Positions 46,577 to 54,108 of a stretch of 64,000 nucleotides of DNA are shown piece after piece. Every line of letters begins with the position of its first letter. Position 1 is the stretch's first letter. The translations under genes and the position numbers were made by a program. Location of the stretch: contig NZ_KE386491.1 in NCBI RefSeq assembly GCF_000427405.1, positions 2,339,001 through 2,403,000 of the forward strand, written 5' to 3'. The notes beneath the pieces were generated by a model, which was not told the origin of the DNA, made no database searches, and worked only from the letters and a program-made list of their open reading frames with translations. This stretch comes from Flectobacillus major DSM 103. GTDB lineage: Bacteria > Bacteroidota > Bacteroidia > Cytophagales > Spirosomataceae.

Positions 46577-47661
46577 TTCTTTAAAATAGAATAAGAGTTT
46601 TCAAATATTTCTTTACGTTTATCACTGGCATCTAATCCAGTATTATTTTTTTTTGTAATTTTATCAAATTCGCTTTGTGTAGAACCACTTTCAATTGTAT
46701 CAGCGGTGTTGTTACAATCAGCTTTATTCCAAAACCACATTCCCGATAGTACATTCAACTCGGTGTTCTTAAAACCTTCATCTGGATCAGATAGGGATTT
46801 ATTATAGTCTGCTACAAAACCTTTAGATTGAAGCCATTTATCAAATGCAATATATTGTTTTTTCCATGTTAGTTGCATAATTCCATGACCTCGATATCGA
46901 TATCCATCACAAGAATTTTCATCGCCATTTCCTCCTTCGCAACGATATACAAAGCAATAAAGTCTTTTTCCAGCCTCACTTGAAGAAACCTCTCCTCCAT
47001 CGCAAATATATCTCTTAGGTACGTCTTCAATTTTGTCCCAACCATTTTTGAGTATTTTTTCTTTTGATTGATTGTCATCTGGAGCATCAGAACATTCTTT
47101 GCTAAATGGTATTTCTTTCCACGTTTGTCTAAACCATATATTATTCCATTGACCACTCGCTTTTTTAAAACAGGTTCCCTCCCCATTTCCCTCTCCCATA
47201 GCCTTAAGTTGATTTGATTCCCACCCAATTTGCCCTAAAAAGTGAGCCATTCTTAACGGGGTGTTAAGTTCAAATTTATCAGAATACTTATTAATAATAT
47301 TTGCTACTTCAGTACAACGACTTAAGTCTGTTCCCTGAAATATATTGTGCAATTGCTCACCCGTTATTGGGAAGGTTGCATTGGTTTTATCCCCACTCAA
47401 AAACCCCCAAACGGCATCCACTTTTTCTTTTTGTCTTTCCGAATCTTGTACATTTACACTAAGTAAGATATTCGTTGAGTTTGGTTCTGAAAAATTGATA
47501 CCTTGATTTGTTTTTGTTTTACTATTAGGGTCTATTTTGAAAGGCCCGTCGGTAGAAAACTTTATTTGTAGATTGTCAATACAAACATTATTGATTTGTA
47601 CTTGCCCAACTCCTCCCAAGGTTTGCCCTTTTAGATAGGCAATATTTTTACCTGACTTCAA
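46573..47661 (-). CDS. GH19 chitinase/lysozyme toxin domain, orphan cassette B
   Basis: 362 residues from a TTG at 47661; the frame is open to 47748, where it follows a TGA, and has no ATG. The first part (GDGNCQTVI, VQINNVCIDNLQ) matches the region just before the toxin domain in the full-length gene. The GH19 domain follows: FPITGEQLHNIFQGTDLSRC, MAHFLGQIGWESNQLKAMGE with catalytic Glu, YRYRGHGIMQLTWKKQY and a C-terminal MWFWNKADCNN segment. It diverges more from the main toxin than cassette A does, so it is a distinct toxin allele. With no signal peptide or start codon, it is probably expressed only after recombination into the main gene. Confidence 0.75.
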   Translation of the reverse strand: MKSGKNIAYLKGQTLGGVGQVQINNVCIDNLQIKFSTDGPFKIDPNSKTKTNQGINFSEPNSTNILLSVNVQDSERQKEKVDAVWGFLSGDKTNATFPITGEQLHNIFQGTDLSRCTEVANIINKYSDKFELNTPLRMAHFLGQIGWESNQLKAMGEGNGEGTCFKKASGQWNNIWFRQTWKEIPFSKECSDAPDDNQSKEKILKNGWDKIEDVPKRYICDGGEVSSSEAGKRLYCFVYRCEGGNGDENSCDGYRYRGHGIMQLTWKKQYIAFDKWLQSKGFVADYNKSLSDPDEGFKNTELNVLSGMWFWNKADCNNTADTIESGSTQSEFDKITKKNNTGLDASDKRKEIFENSYSILKK

Positions 47662-47771
47662 ATTTAATTTTATTCTTTCTAATTCTTTGATTACCGTTTG
47701 GCAGTTTCCATCTCCTGTTAGATAGTCAATCAGACCATCACAACCAAGTCAATTACTAATGGATTATACAT

Positions 47772-47817
47772 AAAAAAAGCCAAGCTTACTTATTTTCTTA
47801 AGCAAACTTAGCTTGTT
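47772..47817 (-). terminator. Terminator after the cassette C immunity gene
   Basis: CAAGCT (47781-47786) pairs with AGCTTG (47810-47815); on the minus strand a GCTTTTTTT tail follows. It separates cassette C from cassette B. Confidence 0.6.
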
Positions 47818-47831
47818 TGAGCAATACTCCT

Positions 47832-48299
47832 TTAAAACTGTAACTTCCTATTTTTTTTATCCCATTTATTATAACTTCCAATAAAAAATTTACAAACTAC
47901 TATACAGTACAGATAGGAAATGAAGATACCTAAATAATAATCCATTGAGTATTCAATAAAGTATTTTACATCTGTGTTTATACTATTTATTATACTTTCT
48001 GGATGTTTGAATTTAAAAATTACTTGCCAAAATAACACATGAAATAATGAAATAAATGTCAAATTTTTGAATACAGATTGGTTTCTTATAAACACATATA
48101 CACATAATATAAAAGCATTAATAACTCTACGCATATTTGCTTCGTAAGAACCTTTTACTCCAATTGAGAATTCTTCAGGATATACATGATTAGATCCATA
48201 AGTTCCGAATCCTTTAGATAAAATAACTATTATGTCCGTAGAAAAAGTAATAATGATAGATATTACTATTACTGTGATTGTTAATAAAATTTTTTTCAT
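47832..48299 (-). CDS. Four-TM membrane protein, immunity candidate (cassette C)
   Basis: 155 residues with hydrophobic segments at about 5-28, 60-76, 80-96 and 121-140; it ends NKWDKKNRKLQF. No family recognised. It overlaps or abuts the 3' end of the NlpC/P60-like toxin frame and replaces the SH3 protein found behind GH19 toxins. Inner-membrane immunity proteins are known for periplasm-acting toxins, so the role is plausible but inferred. Confidence 0.65.
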   Translation of the reverse strand: MKKILLTITVIVISIIITFSTDIIVILSKGFGTYGSNHVYPEEFSIGVKGSYEANMRRVINAFILCVYVFIRNQSVFKNLTFISLFHVLFWQVIFKFKHPESIINSINTDVKYFIEYSMDYYLGIFISYLYCIVVCKFFIGSYNKWDKKNRKLQF

Positions 48300-48515
48300 C
48301 TTTTTAGTCTTAAAAATTGCAATTTATAATCATTATCAAACTCTCTTACATTATCAAAGGGAACATTTGTATCACATTTTTCTACTCCATCAATTTGTCC
48401 TCCAAATAGCCTATCTAAAAATGAAATACTTCTACCAGCTCCACGAGAGCAAAATGTATTATTATTTCTATCAACTGAAGTAATAATTTCAGCATGATAT
48501 ACTCCACCACCTCCA

Positions 48516-49652
48516 TCAAAAGATACAATATCTCCTTTTTTTATTTATATGGGCAAAGAGTGAGCTGTTTCGTAATTCCAAAGCAGACAGATATTTACTT
48601 TGCGTAGTCAATAATCCCGATTTGTAAAGACATTCTCCCACAAAAAAACTACATGTTGCTCCATTTGCTCCAAGATAATAGACATCATATCTATCAGGCC
48701 AATCTGCGTATGCTTGCTTTAATTTGTCAAAATCACCCAAAGTTGCATTATTATCCGCACCGATGCCTGCAATATCTTTTAAAACTCGCTTTTTCCTCTC
48801 ATCTAAGTTTTTTAAATAATCGGTCAACTTATTAGCATTTTCTGGAAAATAGCTGGGTTTAGAAATATTGTTTTGTAAATTTTTATTTTGTGCGAAGTGC
48901 CACACTCTATCATTATCATCAAATAATTCTAAACTTTTTATATATGCTGGATTATCAGCCAATTGTGCTGCTACATCAGCAAGATTGGGGTGTGGAGCAG
49001 GTCTTTTAAGTTCGTTATAATCTCCCAAGAGTTTTGTCAGTTTCGAGGCATTTGCCTTCCCAAGTTCTAAATTACATTTAGTTAGCAAAAAAACTCCTAA
49101 ATCTGGAATATGAATAGGCATTTTAGGAGGTTCAAGCGAGGCATAGAATAAATCTGTTTCTTGATGTAAAGCTGGACAATAGCCTGTACCATCACAATCT
49201 ACATCTTTCAAAATGTCTGCTTGAACCGCAGCAATATCATTATAAAGTTGTTTGATAGCTGGAACATCAGAGTTTGCTCCTCCGTATTGTTCATCTAATT
49301 GGGTTTTCCAAGCTTTTAAACCTTTGTCAATGGCTTTACAAATACTGCTGTAGCCTTTATAGTCTTCTTTAGTGGGAGTTTCTCCTCTTGCAATTTTATC
49401 CAATAACTCCTGAGCCTTGGTTTTCATCGCCTCAATGGCCTGCCCAAACGTTCCTGTATAACTCCCAGGGCTGTTTAGAGAGTTATAGAGTGCCTGTATT
49501 TGAGCATTTAAGTCGCTGCTAAGGGTCGTGTTGTCTGAGCCTATGGCTACTACATTCCCCGAAACTATACAACCGTATTCGCCTTCGCCTTTAAGAATAC
49601 TAACTCCTTGCCATTCTACGGGAATACGCTTGCCCAAATAGGGAAAATACAA
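48516..49652 (-). CDS. NlpC/P60-like toxin, orphan cassette C, frameshifted near 3' end
   Basis: 378 codons from a TTG. The first 73 residues (YFPYLGKRIPVEW to GTFGQAIE) are the shared pre-toxin core; then the sequence departs completely from cassette A and the main toxin. Near the end GANGATCSFFVGECLYKSG holds a candidate catalytic Cys. Removing one A from the A7 run (plus-strand T7 near 48536-48542) replaces the tail RRYCIF with GDIVSFDGGGGVYHAEIIT, which supplies the His of a Cys-His NlpC/P60 or CHAP-type amidase/endopeptidase. The frame then runs on to about 48300, where the immunity gene begins. Family assignment is by motif pattern only. Confidence 0.65.
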   Translation of the reverse strand: MYFPYLGKRIPVEWQGVSILKGEGEYGCIVSGNVVAIGSDNTTLSSDLNAQIQALYNSLNSPGSYTGTFGQAIEAMKTKAQELLDKIARGETPTKEDYKGYSSICKAIDKGLKAWKTQLDEQYGGANSDVPAIKQLYNDIAAVQADILKDVDCDGTGYCPALHQETDLFYASLEPPKMPIHIPDLGVFLLTKCNLELGKANASKLTKLLGDYNELKRPAPHPNLADVAAQLADNPAYIKSLELFDDNDRVWHFAQNKNLQNNISKPSYFPENANKLTDYLKNLDERKKRVLKDIAGIGADNNATLGDFDKLKQAYADWPDRYDVYYLGANGATCSFFVGECLYKSGLLTTQSKYLSALELRNSSLFAHINKKRRYCIF

Positions 49653-49662
49653 TAAACCTTGA
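49431..49662 (-). repeat. Pre-toxin core repeat (copy in cassette C)
   Basis: About 230 nt nearly identical in three places: 49431-49662, 45462-45692 and 52149-52373 (main toxin). The copy in cassette A remains similar to the main gene well past the core, down to about 44985. The repeats give homology for recombination between orphan cassettes and the expressed gene. Confidence 0.88.
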
Positions 49663-49787
49663 TGACTCCATTGATATAAACGGTGCTGTTGACAAGGCTA
49701 ACGAAAGATAACTGGTTATTAAAAAGAAAAGCAAGCCTTTCGACTTGCCTTAACTTATTCTATATCACTCTTTTTTATCCAACCTTC
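49658..49787 (-). repeat. Cassette junction repeat
   Basis: The order SH3-gene 3' end, terminator, short spacer, truncated pre-toxin 5' end is shared with 45688-45823; blocks 49725-49787 and 45761-45823 are nearly identical. Both junctions carry the same replacement upstream of the pre-toxin core, so they descend from one event. Confidence 0.8.
49723..49751 (-). terminator. Terminator after the main toxin-immunity pair
   Basis: GCAAG (49731-49735) pairs with CTTGC (49744-49748), with A/T flanks and a T-rich tail on the minus strand. It lies directly after the immunity stop codon. Confidence 0.65.
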
Positions 49788-50537
49788 GATGGTCTTGCCA
49801 ATCCATTGTCCAGTTTTTTCAGGATAATATTTAACTTTTAACCAACCGTTTTTTTCTTCTACCACTTCAACAGGGTCGTTTTTGAGTAGGTACATTTTAC
49901 TGGGCGAACTTAGCTCCTCAAAAATAAATGTTTTAGGGACTTTTATCATAGCATACTTGATTTTTAAGAACATTTCTACTTTGATTTTTTCTGTACTATT
50001 ACGACAAAGAGCTTGCACAATTAAATTAGGTAAATGATGTATTTGTTGATGATATTCATTTTCTCTTCCATTAAAATTAAAGGTAAAATAATTGGGTTTA
50101 CCTTTTTCAGGTGGACTAAATTCTTCCTCTCCAGCTATACCGTTGTACATAGCCAAACAACTAGGACTTGCTTCCTCAAAGTATTTTATACTATCATTGG
50201 GAGCTTTGGGATTGGGTGTAAAAAAATACATTCGTGTACCAACTTCAACTAAATCTGATAACCTTTGAATTTCCTTATTCTGAGGAGCAAAACCGATTAG
50301 CATGGAATCTAGATTTACTTTTTCGGATTTCTTCCAATAAAAAATATTGAACCTGATATTATTTTTTAATACTTTTATCGAAGTAAAAGTTGTATCATTA
50401 CTCCAATCAGGTGGAATAAAAAGCCATATTCCTTCAAAATCTTTGAGATTTGAGGAAATATTACTACTATTTTGTCCACAACCAATATTTGCTATAAAAA
50501 GCAAAACTATCATTAGTTTATTTTTTAAGTGTTTCAT
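49755..50537 (-). CDS. SH3-domain lipoprotein, immunity candidate of the main toxin
   Basis: 260 residues. The signal has a lipobox-like IANIGC with Cys at about residue 20, so it is a predicted lipoprotein. The middle 190 residues are unrecognised. The C-terminal SH3 domain (KMYLLKNDPVEVVEEKNGW then IEGWIKKSDIE) has a small insert (EKTGQWIGK) compared with its two relatives. The start codon lies inside the last 20 nt of the toxin gene in another frame, so translation is probably coupled. It is the most likely protector against the GH19 toxin encoded immediately upstream. Confidence 0.77.
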   Translation of the reverse strand: MKHLKNKLMIVLLFIANIGCGQNSSNISSNLKDFEGIWLFIPPDWSNDTTFTSIKVLKNNIRFNIFYWKKSEKVNLDSMLIGFAPQNKEIQRLSDLVEVGTRMYFFTPNPKAPNDSIKYFEEASPSCLAMYNGIAGEEEFSPPEKGKPNYFTFNFNGRENEYHQQIHHLPNLIVQALCRNSTEKIKVEMFLKIKYAMIKVPKTFIFEELSSPSKMYLLKNDPVEVVEEKNGWLKVKYYPEKTGQWIGKTIEGWIKKSDIE

Positions 50538-53500
50538 ACGCTTTGTTTGTATAGTTTATTCTTTGTGGTAATCCAATTTCTTGGCCATTAACTGCATTTG
50601 TTACTTTTCTGATACTTGATTCATCAACTATATTTGCCTTTTCATTTGTATTACCTGCCTTCCAGAAAGTTAGTGATATAAGCATTGAGAAATCTAAATC
50701 ATTGGCAATTTCATCTAGATTTTTGTCACATTCCGTGCTTCTACACATAAAATCTTTTGTGCCTGACCCATGTACCTGATTCCACTTATTTTGTACCATT
50801 GTTTGGTAGTTGGATTGCCCTGTGATTTGTATGAAACCTCGTCCTCTAAAACGATTCCCATCTCCAGTTTCGATACCACCATTATTTAACTGACAAGCAT
50901 ATACCACGCTAAAAAAATTGGGGTCACGAGGTAATTCATCTACCATGATACTCTTTACAGTTTTGCCCATTCCTTGCATAAATGTTGTAGTTGCATAATT
51001 ACCACTGTAGCTACCCTCAGGAACAACTATATCTTCATCACAATAAGGATATGGACAGCCCGTTCCATCTGAGGAATATCCTTCAAAAAGCGAGCAATAT
51101 TTTAGCACCTTTTTCCCATTGTGTGTTCTTAGCGTCCTTGTTTTATCGGCCGTTAAAATTCTTGAAGCCGAATATGACTTTTCATCCAATGTTTTTAATT
51201 GTGTTTCTGCTCCTATCTGTCCAATAAAATGACTCATTTTTTCGGCATTATCAATTCCATATTCATCGCTGTACTTATTAATAATACTTGCCACTTCGTC
51301 GCATCTCTCTTGTGAAGTTCCCGAAAATATATCATGCAACTGTGCTCCAGTAATAGGGAAAGTGGCTTGATGCTCTGGAACTTTACCTCCCAAATACTTC
51401 CAAACGGCATCTATTTTAACTTCTTTAGCTTCGGTGTCTTGTATGTCTATTTTATATTTGTTCGTAGAATTACTAATATCAAACTCTACTCCCATCGTTG
51501 TTTTCTTTTTGCTTGACAGTGATACCTCAAAGCTTGGGCTTTCTTGGGTATGTATATATACTTTGTCGATACAAACATCTCCTATCTTTATTTGACCTAC
51601 CGCTAGAACGGGTTGGCTTATGCGTATTGTACTCTCATTACTTTTGATGGTTCGCTTAAGTTGTTCAAGATTCACTATAACCGTCTGACAGTTGCCATCA
51701 TTAAGGGGTACATTGAAAGGTGGACATCCACATTCTACACTACTGCCTGATAGTAAACCCTGAAAGTTGGTCCATGCTCGAAGATGGGTCTCCATGCTAT
51801 TAGCCAAATCAGTAGTATTATCCAGAAGACCGCCTGTATCTAAACAATCTATAAGCTTTAATAGCTTCAGTTTACTGCCTATGGCACTCTTTTTGCTGCT
51901 ACTTTCCACTGCTTCAGACGACACACAGTTTTCCAGTTGGGTCAATGATGCTAAAATACTTTCGCTCTGGCTAACAAAAAGTCTCCCGTCGGTTGGTAGA
52001 TTATCTATGCTACTATAACTTAAAAGCATATTACTCTTAATATCTCCGATTCCTTTTTTGCTGGCTTTACTTACACTCCCTAGTAATTTAAGATGCTCTT
52101 GTGTGCGTTGGCTTGGGTCTTTTAATAAAGTGGATAGGCGTTTGAGTTCCTCAATCGCCTGCCCAAACGTTCCTGTATAACTCCCAGGGCTGTTTAGAGA
52201 GTTATAGAGTGCCTGTATTTGAGCATTTAAGTCGCTGCTAAGGGTCGTGTTGTCTGAGCCTATGGCTACTACATTCCCCGAAACTATACAACCGTATTCG
52301 CCTTCGCCTTTAAGAATACTAACTCCTTGCCATTCTACGGGGATACGCTTGCCCAAATAGGGAAAATACAATAAGCCTTCACCACTATTGATACTATTCA
52401 CTTTCGTGATTCGTATATCATAGCCATTGATATAAACAGTACCGTTGACAAAGCTAACGAATGGGGTTGTGCCGCTGTAACTACTACTTGGAGCTACTTC
52501 GCAACTATTGGTACTATTGACAAGGCTTACTCCACAGCGTTGCTCTGTCGGTGAGCCATTGCCTGGTACTTGAGCAAGCTCATTTTCCAAAGCTCGAAGG
52601 GCCTCGGGGTTTATATCGGCACCATTAACCCACAATTCTAGTGGATTGCTTAGTCCTGTGGCGGTGTTGGTTATTGAGTGGCTAGCATCCGCATTTTTTT
52701 TCGTGGATATACTCTGAAGACTTCGAGTGACTTGTGGATAGCTCAGTGGATCGCTCCAACTGCTATATTCGCCATTGTTGCAATGTGCCTGTACCTCAAA
52801 ACGATAGCTATTGGGTAATGCCAACACCAAGTTTAAATAACTAAATTGTGTACTTTGGCTTTCGTAGTCGTTGTTGGGAGATATTTGCCAACGAATATTG
52901 TAACGACTGGCATGCTCTACATTTTGCCAGCTTAATTGTGAAAAACCACTACCAATCCCTTCTAAAACAATGTTTTGTGGCGTAGCACAAGTCTGCCCGT
53001 ATCGAAACTGCCAGACTTCGCTATAGCCATCGTTGTCGAAGGTTGTACCGCCACCTGCATCTATGGCTTGTACTCGCCAAGCGTAATGCCGCCCTGCTAC
53101 CAAAGGGGGATTCGTGGCATCGTATAAGAGCGATGGCATATTAACCATTTTCGTAAAAATAGGCGACTTGCCATTGGCAGCATCGTTGGGGTCTTCGTCT
53201 GTGCCAAGCTCCCACAAGTCGTAACGATAAGCCATACCTGCCGCTCCGCCCAAGGCCGAGGTACTTCGTGGCTGCCACTGAAATAGTACATTGGGGCTAT
53301 ACTGGATGTCGATTTCGCTCCCTGTTGAAGGGGCTAGTAACAGAGGGGGGTGTCCATTATAAACAGTTAAAGGGGCAAGGGCTTCATCCGATATTTGACG
53401 ATAACCTCTGGAGGCATCATATTCGTAAAATATCACCCGAAGTGTCCAGTATCCGCTCGGTAAAGAACCCCCTTGGCTAAAAATACGCTCGTCGATACCC

Positions 53501-53850
53501 GATGACTGAATGTTTTGGAACAAAAAGTTTTCGGATAAATCAGCCCCACTGAGAATAACAGGCTGTCCAAAACTAACAGGAATACCTCGTGTAGCTACAA
53601 AATCATCGGGATTTTGAATAACTATTCCTGTACGTTCTAGTTTGATACGGGCAAATATCCGCACATTCCCCGACATTTGAGCGTTATCTTTTAGTAAGAC
53701 TGTCACCTTCAAAAAATCGGGTGAATAGAAATTACCCCAATAGGTATTCCCTTTGGCAAGAAGTACTGCTTGTACACTTACAGGGTAGTTTTGTGCCAAG
53801 GTTGTATAATAAAGCAGTATGAATAAAAATGTAAATAGATGTCTTCTCAT
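50518..53850 (-). CDS. Full-length secreted polymorphic toxin: TANFOR/FnIII-like front, pre-toxin core, C-terminal GH19
   Basis: 1110 residues. The signal peptide ends TTLAQ at about 20. Residues 20-170 (YPVSVQAVLLAKGNTYWG, later LPSGYWTLRVIFYEYD) resemble the N-terminus of TANFOR-domain proteins. Two FnIII-like domains follow (about 175-290 and 290-375), then a linker and the pre-toxin core from about 494 (YFPYLGKRIPVEW to GTFGQAIE). A helical region (570-720) and a Cys-containing region (GNCQTVI, CIDKVYI) lead to a GH19 domain at about 850-1110: FPITGAQLHDIFSGTSQERC, SHFIGQIGAET with Glu882, FRGRGFIQITGQSNY. GH19 enzymes of this type cut chitin or peptidoglycan. The 258-bp gap upstream may hold its own promoter. 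The only complete toxin of the array. Confidence 0.83.
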   Translation of the reverse strand: MRRHLFTFLFILLYYTTLAQNYPVSVQAVLLAKGNTYWGNFYSPDFLKVTVLLKDNAQMSGNVRIFARIKLERTGIVIQNPDDFVATRGIPVSFGQPVILSGADLSENFLFQNIQSSGIDERIFSQGGSLPSGYWTLRVIFYEYDASRGYRQISDEALAPLTVYNGHPPLLLAPSTGSEIDIQYSPNVLFQWQPRSTSALGGAAGMAYRYDLWELGTDEDPNDAANGKSPIFTKMVNMPSLLYDATNPPLVAGRHYAWRVQAIDAGGGTTFDNDGYSEVWQFRYGQTCATPQNIVLEGIGSGFSQLSWQNVEHASRYNIRWQISPNNDYESQSTQFSYLNLVLALPNSYRFEVQAHCNNGEYSSWSDPLSYPQVTRSLQSISTKKNADASHSITNTATGLSNPLELWVNGADINPEALRALENELAQVPGNGSPTEQRCGVSLVNSTNSCEVAPSSSYSGTTPFVSFVNGTVYINGYDIRITKVNSINSGEGLLYFPYLGKRIPVEWQGVSILKGEGEYGCIVSGNVVAIGSDNTTLSSDLNAQIQALYNSLNSPGSYTGTFGQAIEELKRLSTLLKDPSQRTQEHLKLLGSVSKASKKGIGDIKSNMLLSYSSIDNLPTDGRLFVSQSESILASLTQLENCVSSEAVESSSKKSAIGSKLKLLKLIDCLDTGGLLDNTTDLANSMETHLRAWTNFQGLLSGSSVECGCPPFNVPLNDGNCQTVIVNLEQLKRTIKSNESTIRISQPVLAVGQIKIGDVCIDKVYIHTQESPSFEVSLSSKKKTTMGVEFDISNSTNKYKIDIQDTEAKEVKIDAVWKYLGGKVPEHQATFPITGAQLHDIFSGTSQERCDEVASIINKYSDEYGIDNAEKMSHFIGQIGAETQLKTLDEKSYSASRILTADKTRTLRTHNGKKVLKYCSLFEGYSSDGTGCPYPYCDEDIVVPEGSYSGNYATTTFMQGMGKTVKSIMVDELPRDPNFFSVVYACQLNNGGIETGDGNRFRGRGFIQITGQSNYQTMVQNKWNQVHGSGTKDFMCRSTECDKNLDEIANDLDFSMLISLTFWKAGNTNEKANIVDESSIRKVTNAVNGQEIGLPQRINYTNKAYETLKK

Positions 53851-54108
53851 GAAAAGCGTAGATAGCGTTGTATATAGAGTTTGAAAACACTTAGGACATT
53901 AAGCAAGAGCTCCTGACTTGAAAATAAACAACAGATTATCAAATAATTACCTCTGAAATCTAAGTTTACACAATTACTATAGTAGTAGCGGTTTAAAATT
54001 TTATAATTTCCCAATGGGCCAGCATTTATACAACCATGTATTTTTTTATTTTGATAGCATCCTTGCGGCAAATCCAAATTTGTTTAAACAGCTTCATTAA
54101 ACTCTTTG

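Noticed and set aside
43205-49790. Insertion sequence or integron as the source of the repeated cassettes
   Set aside because: No transposase, integrase or terminal inverted repeats seen; the repeats are coding sequence of pre-toxin and SH3 ends.
53847-54077. 76-codon minus-strand frame between the barrel and toxin genes
   Set aside because: It overlaps the toxin start by a few bases, has no coding features, and lies where a promoter for the toxin is expected.
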